The notes: generated from the letters alone by a model not told the origin. Shown: positions 36,710 through 45,766, counted from the first letter of the stretch. The stretch is DNA of 64,000 nt from Onchidella celtica (GCA_963931925.1 OZ007570.1:66085870-66149869); one strand, 5' to 3'. Program-made: numbers and translations.

Positions 36710-39502
36710 GAGCTCCCGTTTAATACCGGCTACCTCATCTCTAATACCGGTATTCGAAAACTGCATTTCCAAAACAATCAACGCTTTCTTTAAACTAAAT
36801 TTAAAGGGTGTCATGTCGAGCTGGATTACTTTCATTTGAATAGTTCTTCCCAGTTTTGGAAGCTGTAAATGCTGCAGGTACAGAAAGCCTAGGTTAATTT
36901 TCTTCCAAGTTCCCCAATATAATTATAATATACGTACATCTATAAAGATAGACAAATAATATAATATACATCCTGGTTGAGCTTTTAGGCCGCTGTTAGA
37001 TGAAAGCTGTAAAGATAATATTCAGGTAACATGTATAAGGCGTGGCTGCTGACAGGCGTATACACCTATGGAATTCATGAAGGAATATAAGTACAACCTT
37101 TTCTTTTTGCCCAATTTTGACTTTGCTTATAGCCCTGCTGCGACCCCACAGTTTTTCTGTGGTTTTTATGATATTTCATGAAGGAATATAATAGGTTATC
37201 AGGAAAGCAGCTTTTCATTCTCCCACTGCCCCCCCCCCCTCATACTATCCCCTTTTCTTTTTTTGTGTCACTGATGGAGGGGGTCACACGGAGTGTAAAT
37301 TTTTGTGGCCCTAAGTGACCAATCATTTCCGCCCCACCATCCTAACTGACCAATCATTTCAGCTCTGCCATCCCAACTGACCAATCATTTCAGCTCTGCC
37401 ATCCTAACTGAATAATCATTTCAGCCCCACCATCCTAATCGACCAATCATTTCAGCTCTACCATCTTAACTGACCAATTATTTCAGCTCCACTATCCTAT
37501 CTGACCACTCATTTCCGCCCTACCATCCCGACTAATCAATCATTTAAGCTCTACCATCCTAACTGAACAACTATTTCAGCTCTACTATCCTAACTGATCA
37601 ATCATTTCAGCTCTGCTGTTCTATCTGACCAATCATTTCAGGTTTGAGGATTACATATGACATGAGACGGCCGGTTGGAAGGAGGGTAGTTGAACTGATG
37701 GTCATATGCACAGAATGCAAAGTACCCAAGTTTGAACCCGTAGATCGAGGAAAGGTTTACAAGGCACTGACTTCATCTTTCATTATCGATGGTGGAGATG
37801 GACTGAATGTTGTAGGTGATAATGTTCTCGGAAGGCGCTTCTTGGGTAAGTGATGGTTGTGGGATATCCCGAATCTCCTCTCCACAGATGTCACTGTAGA
37901 CAGATCTGACAGCCATAAACATCCTCATTTACGCTATGCAACACAGAATAGGGACATTTGAAGAGTTTAGTTCAGGATCGAGGTTAAGTCAGTCTCTGCA
38001 AAAAATAGAACGGCGCATATCAGTGGAAACAACAGAATAGAGATACAACCAGAAGCGGCACAAGGCAGGAAAAAGTCATCAATTTTGACCATCCTACGCC
38101 ATTTAGGATGAGATCGATTGTTCGAAACTAGGAATCCTCACAACGATGTTTATTGTAACATGTTGCGAAGGCTGAAACGCTTCCCCTGGAATACATTTCG
38201 AAATTCATTTCCGTAAAAGAGTACACCTTCCTTGGACATTCTGTTTCGCATCAGAACAGTAGGACGGGAGTATCGAAAGGACAATCACACTAATCACAAC
38301 CACTATACTGAAAATAAAAATGAAGCAGCGCTAAATCTAGTAGAGTCCAGCAAAAGTATAATCTTACTATGGTGGAGTTAGGGGGTGAACAGGTAAGCAT
38401 CAAAAACTTCGCGACTACGTAGCCAAAATTTATGAAACTTGGTGTACTGCTTCAATTTTTTATGATGAGTTACGTGAACACCCCCATTTTGGACAATATT
38501 CAGTCTTTAATGTTATCTGTTCACCATTGTTTGAACTGCAAAATAAGAGGCGCATTTTCTTCAAGTAGAATCGAAAAGTTTCACCGGCAATTGCGTTCAA
38601 CGCCTCTCTTTACACACTGCCGAATAAAAGCCAAGCGAAATTGCATCTCATCCAAAATGCCCGTGCTCAAACTTCCTGTAGTCCTGTGGGCTTCTCTCGC
38701 TTCTGGTAGTTCCCTGCTCTGTGGCGGGAACTAGATAAACAGGGCTATCTATTTATGGTTACATCATCATTCAATCGTTAACCAGCGCTGAGAACGTTTG
38801 ATTTCAATGTGGGTCAGACCATTGCAAGGACAGGGGTGTGTCCAAAGTTTTTTGGCTTTTCCTCGAAATGACTCAAATGTGACTTAACCGTGCTTGTTTG
38901 ACCTTGGCCTTGATCCAACCTCTTCATTTGTCAACGTACTCACCTCACACAATGTTTATTAAGTGGTTTTGTCACTCAACGTCATTTTTTTAACAAGTCA
39001 AAAAATGATTTACAACGTTAAATAATATACAATCATGTTGCAAGACTGGATTGTAAAGTCTTCCAGTCGTCTTCAAGTACAAGATTAAAAAACAACGGAA
39101 TACTGATATTTCTCATTTTAGAAAGTTATGATTATATATTTTCCTCTGCCCAAAATAAAATACATGTTTTTAAATGTCTTCTTCTCGGTCACCGTTTCTG
39201 CGATAGACATTATAAAAACCGCTTTTTTATTTAAATGTCGAGATTTATTTCTGACGATTTTGTCTCCAGGGCGTAACGACACTCATTTGTTGCTGGATTA
39301 CATAAAGACCATCAGCCTAGTTAGTAAAGGACTGGACGGTCGGATTCGCCACCTAAAAGATGTCCAATCTCCTCTATATTGCCCATCCGGGTCAGATTCC
39401 GGGGCAGAGGGCATTTGGGTGTCACGGGCATTGCTATTGATAGGAATGGTGGTATTAGTTTTTTTATCGGATGTTGTGATTGGTTACGAGCTTTTTCTTT
39501 AA
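20664..39502 (+). CDS. NT5E: Ecto-5'-nucleotidase (CD73 family), nine exons, N-terminus not found
   Basis: Exons 20664-20804, 21885-22098, 27389-27574, 29448-29654, 30275-30406, 32754-32873, 34878-35036, 37642-37845 and 39270-39502 join in frame into 531 residues. Every junction is GT-AG; the first intron is phase 0 and the other seven phase 1. The order matches animal NT5E: metallophosphatase part with LLLDAGDQ, GNHEFD, GHSG and GGHTNTF, then the nucleotide-binding C-terminal domain with ACRTTEC, CTECKV and GGDG, and a hydrophobic GPI-signal tail. The enzyme hydrolyses extracellular AMP to adenosine. About 70 N-terminal residues (signal peptide and the first Asp/His metal ligands) are not found in the window. 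Oddities: a Cys pair and the GGG loop are replaced (exon 6) and exon 8 is preceded by an acceptor-like repeat array. ATTAAA at 39803 may be the poly(A) signal. Confidence 0.93.
21885..22098 (+). CDS. NT5E: 5'-nucleotidase exon with GNHE motif
   Basis: Encodes AVGNHEFDRGVEGLV through KIGIVGYTTPETPSLSKT. Asn and His of GNHE are metal and catalytic residues in the family. Donor is ACAG|GTAAGA, phase 1. Confidence 0.95.
22270..22525. repeat. (GATA)n/(GACA)n/(GA)n compound microsatellite
   Basis: GATA units grade into GGTA, GACA and GA units in the intron after the GNHE exon of the nucleotidase. Confidence 0.97.
23230..23707 (-). mobile_element. SINE-A full insertion with 14-bp target duplication
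   Basis: The segment is flanked by CCTGATCAACATCG at 23216-23229 and 23708-23721. On the minus strand it starts with the tRNA-like head (GTGGTCTAGAGGCAAGGTGC) at about 23697, followed by the body shared with 49697-50152. A block of about 75 bp (TACTCGATCCTACCCCCCAA and following) is duplicated inside it at about 23492 and 23566. It includes a poly-G run near 23311-23330. Confidence 0.85.
23722..27165 (+). mobile_element. CR1/L2-like LINE, near full length, in nucleotidase intron
   Basis: The LINE lies sense-oriented in the 5.3-kb intron between the GNHE and GHSG exons. It comprises the long open frame at 23790-27002, a short 3'UTR, a GCGCCCAGAGC..GGGCGCTATATAAAT stem and an (ATT)n tail ending near 27160. 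The 5' boundary is set only by the adjacent SINE target duplication, so it is approximate; no target duplication for the LINE itself was found. The open frame suggests a young insertion. Confidence 0.85.
23790..27002 (+). CDS. LINE endonuclease/reverse transcriptase polyprotein, 1070 aa
   Basis: Residues 1-160 show no recognised domain. From about 164 an APE-type endonuclease follows: RVGYLNAQSS, FIVETWL, GDLNFHFD (about 307), HILDLVI and SDHKTT, so the Asn, Glu, Asp and His catalytic motifs are all present. The reverse transcriptase has FQSAYRSNHSTETALLR, FDTIDHEIL (about 705), GVPQGSVLGPILF and FYADDTQLY (about 789); the C-terminus reads LHWLPVEKR..GPTIWNTLP. Its nearest relatives are LINEs of the CR1/L2 group. 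At residue about 655 the sequence runs LKNY directly into LLEPFQSAY; relatives have about 30-35 residues (RPISNLPF..KILEK..) in between. An in-frame internal deletion has therefore removed part of the fingers, and the protein is probably inactive despite its open frame. The start Met is the first in frame and is uncertain. Confidence 0.9.
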   Translation: MKILKLKSEILRSILRSSSWNNFHHCACVILGLSLLMASTGNIVLTSEHLHTETGVHTDVLGEVNMNTFSQQLCNPTMAYSRDQLCALRPLNTAIVPPSVMHRLRNNKINLIPATKRSGRGGKQRIKVNITSRHGCLPGYRQVCKANLIKVDTDDVERDQCSNIRVGYLNAQSSRNKTEDIVDLIHEKNLDLLFIVETWLVKERDAIIEDELTPPNFKIKSFPRKNRLGGGIAVIFRKSLEPKIVIKPETSYQPETFEIMELSLDLGTKVFHFVCIYRASGSKTNFLSELEVLLPRLTCEKGYPVLLGDLNFHFDSETSSEVKRLKELIDQCNMSQIIKCPTHRAGHILDLVIIKQTLSTFTNTAVLEKLISDHKTTVLNIDFAKPNIIKKVVSSRDIKGIDINAFKTEMANALENFEGDITSYNNIQEDLLQRHAPIKTRSISNRPFAPWYTLDVKAAKAECRKAERKWLKTGLTAHKDIFKHQKNKWKCVIKLAKKDFYVTKLQNSTSCKELFSICDELTGKRKETPLPTIYENNLLPNVFADYFDKKVTTIRENLDSFDAIDHFDEFQGNPIDTLGVVSNESVKSIIMASPSKCCDLDPIPTFLVRSCIDELVPTITKIINNSILSGSVPDYFKTAWVTPLLKKTTVDQNMLKNYDLLEPFQSAYRSNHSTETALLRIMNDILVKADSGNITLLNLLDLSAAFDTIDHEILLRRLETSFGIRGVALKWVESYLSNRHQFVVTNKIRSFSYALQYGVPQGSVLGPILFTIYTIPLVHEIKKFNLQYHFYADDTQLYSSALPCDVDSLLQQAGNCITEIKSWMNQNKLALNEDKTEVILLGRERVLQEADRTEMIIGTNSIEISKKVKNLGVYIDSNLSMSSQVSHLIRILYMEIWKIGKIRHLISTETAAVLVNSFVLSKLDYCNSLLAGISQKNIRKLQIAQNNAARLVLKKKKRDSALPLLQSLHWLPVEKRIMYKLSSICHKCVNNTAPSYLVDLTDYYVPSRQLRSSSDTTKLKVPKMNLSTVGEKSFSFLGPTIWNTLPKTTREINDIGSFKRHLKTHFFQTN
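27389..27574 (+). CDS. NT5E: 5'-nucleotidase exon with GHSG and GGHTNTF
   Basis: Encodes TVNFTEELGAIQKEVDKL, IIALGHSGYKADIE and VDIVVGGHTNTFLYN, holding two more metal-binding His positions. I chose the acceptor TTATGTCCATCCAG|AG because it follows a long pyrimidine stretch and gives a join (SKT-E-TVNF) with no insertion relative to known family members. An AG at 27345-27346 is also in frame but adds 14 residues. Donor is AATG|GTAAAC. Confidence 0.9.
27612..28445 (-). mobile_element. Interspersed repeat R1, copy C, split by a MITE
   Basis: Inverted relative to copies A and B at 5-6 kb, with all landmarks from GATAAACCTGTGAACCC (27630) through the CT tract to AAGATAAGATTTA (28445). A 364-bp hAT-like MITE interrupts it at 27686-28049 next to the CT tract. 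Confidence 0.75.
27686..28049 (-). mobile_element. hAT-like MITE, copy 2 (364 bp)
   Basis: Same family as 19843-20207 but inverted. Ends are CACAGACTAATAAATT and TTTTATTAGTCTGTG. A perfect 8-bp target duplication GTCTACAA lies at 27678-27685 and 28050-28057. The uninterrupted site survives in R1 copy B (near 6050-6060), confirming the insertion boundaries. Confidence 0.92.
28450..29447. other. Intron sequence, nothing recognised
   Basis: AT-rich intron of the nucleotidase gene with poly-A runs near 28451, 29028 and 29140. A GAGAAAAGTG.TGTT.TTTTT segment repeats at about 28565 and 28640. Confidence 0.5.
29448..29654 (+). CDS. NT5E: 5'-nucleotidase linker/C-terminal-domain exon
   Basis: Encodes IPPRNDSEDVEGPYPTIA, DGRKVLVVQDYAYGKYLG, ELHVTFDDQGNL and GNPILLDHTVKK, matching the family segment after GGHSNTF. 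Acceptor is TTCCTAG|GT. The donor AAAG|GTCTGA is weak (C at +3), the poorest in the gene. Confidence 0.92.
29677..30100. repeat. About 46-bp tandem repeat in nucleotidase intron
   Basis: Four good units of CTCTGATGTCTATGACATAA + AGCATTGTGTATTCTCTGAT... run from 29677 to about 29862, followed by a gap and three degenerate units to about 30100. The array begins just 22 bp after the exon end. Confidence 0.9.
30275..30406 (+). CDS. NT5E: 5'-nucleotidase exon with ACRTTEC
   Basis: Encodes DPKIMDLIKQYLPKIAALR, GRTVVDLMADKRACRTTEC and TLG. The Arg after the first Cys is the family's substrate-phosphate Arg (human R354), and both cysteines of that loop are kept. Donor is TTGG|GTGAGT. Confidence 0.93.
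30407..32753. other. Intron sequence with (GAGT)n/(GACT)n tract
   Basis: C-rich runs at about 30530-30549 and 31003. A tetranucleotide tract (GAGT, then GACT) spans about 31257-31410. 30770-31060 resembles a C-rich repeat also seen around 17740-18220. No exon is seen within. Confidence 0.55.
32754..32873 (+). CDS. NT5E: 5'-nucleotidase exon with divergent phosphate loop
   Basis: Encodes SLIADAWVHQNLRQHDSEGW and AGIAFVNAASLRTPIAT. It aligns with the segment that in human reads NLICDAMI..SMCILNGGGIRSPI. The substrate-binding Asn (NAAS) and Arg (SLR) are kept, but the GGG becomes AAS, and both cysteines of the human disulfide in this exon (LICD and MCIL) are replaced by Ala. Donor is ACAG|GTAGGT. 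Confidence 0.92.
33746..34521. mobile_element. Solo LTR of an LTR retrotransposon (fossil)
   Basis: A 776-bp segment starts TGTCACAAATCC and ends GCTCGTGACA, giving TG..CA inverted ends. It is flanked by a perfect 5-bp target duplication CTGTA (33741-33745 and 34522-34526). It has no coding content and no partner LTR nearby, so it is best read as the product of LTR-LTR recombination. It contains a short tandem repeat (about 18-19 bp, four copies, 34080-34155). Clade and strand cannot be assigned. Intact target duplications suggest moderate age. Confidence 0.75.
34878..35036 (+). CDS. NT5E: 5'-nucleotidase exon with substrate-stacking Phe
   Basis: Encodes DITNETVIMVQPFRNPVEI, GQGLFNIFEFCASQW and GGFLQVS. 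The Phe of QPF corresponds to the first of two adenine-stacking Phe residues (human F417). Acceptor is TTGCCAG|GC, donor TCAG|GTAATT. Confidence 0.92.
35037..37310. other. Intron sequence with (GA)n and repeat relics
   Basis: 36180-36880 looks like a diverged R1 copy: a GCTCAACTCTGCGGCGTAAC stretch, a truncated middle, then a long (GA)n tract at about 36598-36706. C-rich runs occur at 35350-35371 and 37230-37239. No exon is seen. Confidence 0.4.
37311..37641 (+). repeat. 31-bp minisatellite made of 3' splice-site copies
   Basis: Ten complete 31-bp units plus a 21-bp partial unit run without gap into the exon at 37642. The unit is CTAACTGACCAATCATTTCAG followed by CTCTGCCATC. The final partial unit, ending ATCATTTCAG, is the real acceptor, and the CTGAC in each unit resembles a branch point. 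Eight of eleven units, the real one included, keep TTCAG; unit 8 has TTAAG, and units 1 and 7 have TTCCG. Confidence 0.95.
37642..37845 (+). CDS. NT5E: 5'-nucleotidase exon with GGDG
   Basis: Encodes LRITYDMRRPVGRRVVELMV, CTECKVPKFEPVDRGKVY and SSFIIDGGDGLNVVGD. The Phe before the IIDGGDG segment and the Asp of GGDG match the second adenine-stacking Phe and substrate Asp (human F500, D506). The CxxC pair is kept. Donor is TTGG|GTAAGT. Confidence 0.93.
37846..39269. other. Intron sequence, nothing recognised
   Basis: Unique-looking sequence between the GGDG exon and the terminal exon, with no repeat array or coding element detected. Confidence 0.5.
39270..39502 (+). CDS. NT5E: 5'-nucleotidase terminal exon with GPI signal
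   Basis: Encodes DYIKTISLVSKGLDGRIRHL, matching the family's end of the enzyme domain. Then a small-residue stretch PSGSDSGAEG (plausible GPI-attachment region) and a hydrophobic tail ALLLIGMVVLVFL to the TAA at 39500. Acceptor is TCTCCAG|GG. Confidence 0.9.
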
Positions 39503-39802
39503 ATGACTGAGTGACATCTGGCCAGCGCACATATATATACTTCTGTTGTTTCAGGGTTATATGGGTTATCTTCAATTACCCGTGTGTACGGTGTACTGGT
39601 TATAGTGATTTATGAGGAAAAAACCTCACAGACTAAATCTTCTATGATACACAAGAAGATTTTTTCTCACATATCAAAGATGTGAAGGACGTGTAAACTG
39701 CTTGTTCGTGACATAGTTTTGAAACGGCAAGCCTTGTCTCCATGAAGTCTGTATTGTCTGCTGTTTAATTTTTATTGCCGTTTCCCTTTCCTCCTTTTAA
39801 AA

Positions 39803-39808
39803 ATTAAA
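39803..39808 (+). terminator. Candidate poly(A) signal ATTAAA for 5'-nucleotidase
   Basis: ATTAAA about 300 nt after the stop, followed by a T-rich stretch. It is the first hexamer variant I saw; no AATAAA lies closer. Confidence 0.35.
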
Positions 39809-42800
39809 GTCATCTTTTTTTCAAAACCCTTTTTTCCTTACTTTTTAAAAAAATGATGTCATCAATGTGTTCATGTTTGAAACCATGGAGGGAAACAGGG
39901 TGTGGGGGGTGAGGGACCAGATAATTCACCCCTGTTCAGACTATAAGTAAAGATTATGTAGATAAAAATGTGTGCGCTGTTTAAATTTTTTATCTTACTC
40001 ACCTCCACTGTTCTCTTAATTCTTCTTCTTCTTCTAAATTTGTTTTTACATTTTCTTAAAAGATTTTTTTAAAAATCAATTCATGTGAAATCACCACTCA
40101 GCAAGTTTTCATTTTCAACTTTTCTCTTAGATGTGCGATAAAAATTATGTTTGATTTATTGTTAATGGATCCTTAAATTTGAAATAAATCTACACTATGG
40201 AGAAGTTGTTTATTACCCGAGTCGGCCTTAGGAGCTGCGGGTCCAATCATTATAATCTTTGCTGCTTGCTAGAAAACTTGCATCATAGCGTTAGGTGTAT
40301 GTTGCAATGTGTTGTTGTGTGTACTGGACAAAATTAGATTATCCCAGGGCGGGGCCCAATTTTTGGAGTTACTCCAGTCGGCTTAAAGCCGGCCCTGTTA
40401 TTTTCCTATCGTTCAGTATTTTCTTCCCCTTGACCAACCTTTCAAAAAGCCTCATAAATCAAAATGTATACTCTGGGCCAAATTTCAAATCTGCAAACAT
40501 TTAAATTTCGGATGATTGTTCATTTAATGAAAGGATCTACTGAAGATTAATCAATAAGTATTTTCAAATGTACCATGTCCGCCTTTCTTTCTTAAGTCAC
40601 AGTTTGGGCACCCCTAGCTGAAGTGTTTGTCGAAATACGCCTTTACTCTTAAGCTTGATGATGATGCGAAAAGAACGCACAAAAAGCTTCATGTTAATGT
40701 CCGTTTTTTGTGTTGTTTTTTTCAACAAATGTTTTACTCTGAAAGATTGGAAAATTGTACTTTCCCATCCTCATAAACTGTACTGGATTCTTATGAATTA
40801 TAGCAATTGTTTGCCCCATGTAGAAGTGTCTATGCAGTATTTAATAAACTTCCTGTTTAATATTACTCGATACTGTTTGACTTTTGCCGTGCAGGTACAG
40901 AAGGAGCACAGGTCACTTTTTTGTTCGCTTGGTTTAAATAAATTTGAGACTTTAACAGTTAAGTGCACACCGCGACATAGAACGTTGATAATGTTCCCCA
41001 GGCAACATTATCCAAATAGTTCGTCCAAAACGCAAGCTAATGTCCAAGCGGGTCAATCTGAAGAAACAAACTGTTAATATAGACACTGGAAAAATAGTGT
41101 ATCAGTACCAAAGAGGTTATATAGTTAGGGGTCAGACTAGCGCTACGCAAGTCTCCGCGTGGCGTCGTCAGTAGGCGAAGTAAAGATGGCGGCCAACTTA
41201 CGGCAAGCCTGCCTCGACCTAGACAATATGGCTAAAGTAAAGCCAACTTACGGCAAGCCTGCTTCGACCCAGACAGTACGGCTAAAGTAAAAAAAACCCA
41301 AGCCTAAAACAATACGGTCTTTCAGACTGTTTGAACGGGTATTAAAGTAGTAATGAGCAGACTTAATTTATGGATTGGGTGAACCACGAAAATGTAAAAA
41401 ATGTAATCACACCAAAAGAAAAAAAACAAACCTGAATTATGACAAAATACAAAATGTACTGATGAATTTGAACCTCCATCTCTAAAGAGGAATGAACAAG
41501 AATAGAATACTGAGGCCTTCCGACAAAAACTACTTTCGTTAGCACTGGCCTTGACACCGTGTTTGCAATCGCTTGCCGTAAGCAAAGATGGCTGCCGGGC
41601 TTTCTATTGGCGGCTATGTGACGTGACCGAGTCTCACCTCTAGGTTTATTATAAACTCTTTGATCAGTACAAGAATGATAGATCCATATTTCGGAAATAA
41701 ACAACCATTGAAAAAATCATCACTGATTGAGTGAGCAGATTTGATAGTTCTGTTGTTGTCTTCTTAACTCCCAGTAACTTAGGGGTATTCCAAGCTGAGC
41801 TGGTTTCTCATACATGGAGTTAAAAAAAAAAAACCGCCGTAAATCTTTAGAAAGGTTTCATATTTACGGTTAAGCACTAACTTTGGTTAGTTGTTGGCTA
41901 CGACAATCGGATCGTTGATCACACGACCACAATAATAAATTTTTCGAAATTTGTCAAGTAGTCATAGAATCCTATTTGGCCAGTGGTTTTGCTACATGGC
42001 CCAAACAGTTCCTGACAAAAAAAAATTTACACTGTCTTGGTGGATATACCAAAACAAATGTTTTTGTTTTCCCCTAAGTGAAATTATTATTGTGGTTTGA
42101 TCCAATCGTAAATGATACTTGTTCATGACAGTTACAGATAATTTGCCCTCCACATCTGTGTCTTCACGTTTCCTATTATAGAAACAGTGCCAGCTGGGAA
42201 ACTGCTGAATTTGATGTCTTGTCAGTGGTGATCTCACCCTCCTTTGTAGAATCATGGCGTATATTGAAAACAGAAAACGGACATTGTGTTTATGATTTGC
42301 AAATCTTGTAAAATTTTATTGTCAAGAAAACGTGGATGTTGACATTTCAGTAACTGCAATATTACTGTAATTGTTGTTTTTATGAAATAATGCAAGGGTA
42401 ATAATAACAATAATATATAACATTAATTTTTTTTTTTTACCCGGAGACCGTAAATTCTGTTCATTTTCTTGCTTATATCACGTGCCCAGCCATGGAAGCC
42501 GCCTGTTCAAGAAGCAGCAGTTTACTTAAATTAAAGCAGTTACTTATACCAGGTTCGAGATTATTTGGCACTGGGATATTTTTTGTTGTTGTTATTCCAA
42601 TGTATTCTATTGTAAGAACAAAAAACAGAGATTGCCACAAAAAGACGTACCAAAGGGCATGAGGGCAAGTGAAATCAAATGACTTTTCCCAAAAACAAGT
42701 ATTGTCCATGGAAACAAAAATCTGGCAAACACTACACTCAACATAAACGTGTACGAGTTTTCTTCTTTGAAACAGATGGAACAAATTATTGGTGGATTGC

Positions 42801-45438
42801 ACTTAAAATTTCTGCTGTACCAACTATCAAAACTACCACCCATGCTGACGGTATTAGAAGATAAGTTCTCATGCAAATATGGCATACACTTGTCACTGTG
42901 AAAAACTGAATTCTTACTTAGGTCAGTTATAGCTGCGGCAGTAGAGCCTAAAAAACTTCAAAATAGGAATATACCCTAGCACTGACTTTGTCGTGACATG
43001 CAGACCGAAATCAGTCTTGGATATCTGGACGTTATAATTATTAATATTTTTTTTTAAAAACACAGCCAGATGCTTGCTACTCGTTAGCCAATTCACTCTC
43101 AAATGCCCTCAGTGCCTAAAACAAAAAACTGAATCTTACGATAGTAAAAAAAACAAAAACTTTGATGATATCAAGTCCATTGTTTGTGTGGCACTTGGAT
43201 GTCAATGCTCAATTCATTTGAGAAAATGGTTGAGGAACAACAACAACAACAACAACAACAACATCAACAGCAACAAAAGCCTGGAGTAGGTCAGAGATCT
43301 GGAGTATGCAGCTCAAAACAGTCTGTGGTAACTGAAAGTTCCAATGTACCTCAGGAGAGCAGCAGTTTAGACTCAGGCTTCTCAATATTTTCTAAAATGT
43401 AGTATTCCTTCATTTCCCTACAGAAGGTATTTTTTTCTGGACCCTTCATCACTAATTTCCTTGTCAGACGAATTTCTTTGAATGTTGTTGATGTAGAAAT
43501 GTTTGCAGATTCTCAATAAACAAACAAAATGAGACAAAATAATAATCTAGTTCACCGTATTTTAACATAGACTCTCCAAATTCTAAAAAAAGCAAAAAAA
43601 CGTCAAAATGGCCAAAGGCAGACACGCAGTTTACAGATGCTTCTACAAACTTTGTCCATGGGCCTAGTTCAAAGTTGTGATGGTAATTGGCGGGTGTCAA
43701 GGAAACAGTTCAGTCTTTACAGTAGAAGAAAAGAAGGGGAGTGAGTTTTTTGTTGCTGGTGTTTTATTGTTGCAAGGGCAGCAATCGAGTCTCTTCCCAA
43801 GTTTTAGCCCTTTCCGAAGGTTGCTTCCCTTGTAAAAGATTAACACAAAAATTAATACAATCTATGTTCGATAACGTTTTTCTGCACGTTCTTGATGCGA
43901 CAAGGGTTGGACGTCCCCCCCCCCCCCTCTCCCTCTGTGGTCACTTTCCTATTATAATTTGTTACCATAGGCTGACGAGCTGAGGAGGAGCTGGTCTGCA
44001 GTTTTATAAGCAATATTTCGGTCCACGGAGCCGTCTGTGTAGATTGATAGTATCTAAACAAAGGGCTTCACAGAGACAAATTACGAGGAATATAATTTCA
44101 GAAGTCCTGCGGAAAGTTGTTCCACCTCATTTGTGCATAGTTGGTCCAGCATTGGTGTGCCGGCGGTTTAGGAAGACCGTTGGCTGGGGCTGGGGGGGGG
44201 GGGTGGCAGTTACTATTATTATATCATTCGTAGATGAACTTTATTATCTAGAGAGTAAAAAATCTGAAATACCAAAGGTTATACAGACAGGCCTGCGTAC
44301 ATACGTACAGAATGGTATACTTTGTATTTCGTGGTTTCGTAATGTAACTGAAAAGCGAAGGTCCGTTTCCCAGACCCCCACCCCCTGGCACCATGTATGC
44401 TTTTAATAATCTGGGGGTTCCCCCTCTCCATGTTCATAACTACTTAATACATGATACGCAGATACATTCAAACACTTTTTCACATCTTCCTAGCTTCGAA
44501 TCCCACTCGGGACAGGATGCAATCCAGCAAATTACTCACAGAGATGTGCAAATGCGAAGGGCTGAGATCTTCTGAAAACAGAACTGGATTAATCATTAAA
44601 CCAAAAAAGCACGTGCCTAGGGCATCAAGGGAAAAAGGGCACCACAGAAATTTTTCATCGCCGGATTTATCATGGACCTTGGATGGTGCAAAACTGCAAG
44701 TGGTGCAGCTGAACCAGGATCCACAAAACTTTTAAAATAAAGATAAAGTGGAAAGATACAAAAAAAAGCCACTTTATGGATTATTTTTCTTTATATTTTG
44801 AATTACGTATACAGTATATGGAGGCAACAAAATCTTTTAATTGCTTGGGGCCTCTATAGGTCTTAATCCGGCTCTGTCCAAATGCAAAGACCTCCACACA
44901 GTTTGTAGCAGAACTTAGATGCTTTTCAATATGTGACGTTTATGTCATTCACACACACACACACACTCACACGCACGCGCACGCACACATGCGCACACAT
45001 ACACACACGCACACACACACACACAAATGCAACATTCTATCTGACACCCAATAGTCGAGATATTCCATTATTATTTTAACATTGACATGAAAGTTTGATA
45101 ATATATTACACCCTGGCATAGCAAGAAATTAAACTATGTGCCACTTTACGAATCGCTGAGGAAAACTAGCGAAGTGCTTAGTCAAAATTTTGCAGAAAGG
45201 AAAAGTTGTATGTAGCAAAGCCTCCCGCAAGAAATAATACTGAGACGACACAATGGAACGCAAACTAAAAGAGAAGACAGAAAATGGTCAATATTTCGAC
45301 AACAGCCTTTTTCAAGGAAAAAAAAAAGAAACATTGAATAACAATCGAACAATAAAGTTTGGACATGAAATACATAGAATCGAAACAGAATAATATGTTT
45401 ACTTAACTGAGAGTATTTGCTTGTACAGCGGCACAGAA
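39809..45438. other. Intergenic, no gene recognised
   Basis: 41190-41295 contains an imperfect repeat of a GCCAACTTACGGCAAGCCTG unit (two copies, about 55 bp apart). 43238-43277 is a (CAA)n tract. 44488-44575 resembles the SINE head at 51460-51530 (CTCGGGACAGGAT.CAATCCA). 44950-45025 is a (CA)n tract. No third coding exon for dermatopontin unit 2 is present here, although that is where it would be expected. Confidence 0.5.
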
Positions 45439-45766
45439 GCATGCTCCTGTGCTGCAGTACAAGCAAGTACTCGCAGTTAGCATGCTCCTGTGCTGCAGTA
45501 CAAGCAAGTACTCGCAGTTAGCATGCTCCTGTGCTGCAGTACAAGCAAGTACTCGCAGTTAGCATGCTCCTGTGCTGCAGTACAAGCAAGTACTCGCAGT
45601 TAGCATGCTCTTGTGCTGCAGTACAAGCAAGTACTCGCAGTTAGCATGCTCCTGTGCTGCAGTACAAGCAAGTACTCGCAGTTAGCATGCTCCTGTGCTG
45701 CAGTACAAGCAAGTACTCGCAGTTAGCATGCTCCTGTGCTGCAGTACAAGCAAGTACTCGCAGTTA
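45439..45766. repeat. 41-bp tandem array, exactly 8 copies
   Basis: The unit begins GCATGCTCCTGTGCTGCAGT and ends ACTCGCAGTTA. Copies are virtually identical, with one C-to-T change seen at the fifth. Each carries palindromes GCATGC and CTGCAG. Confidence 0.97.

Noticed and set aside
37311-37641. Possible CRISPR-like array here, at 45439-45766 and at 61336-61745
   Set aside because: Units are head-to-tail with no variable spacers, and the genome is clearly eukaryotic.
40655-41077. 140-codon plus-strand frame
   Set aside because: The sequence shows no recognised domain or conservation, and the composition is that of AT-rich non-coding DNA.
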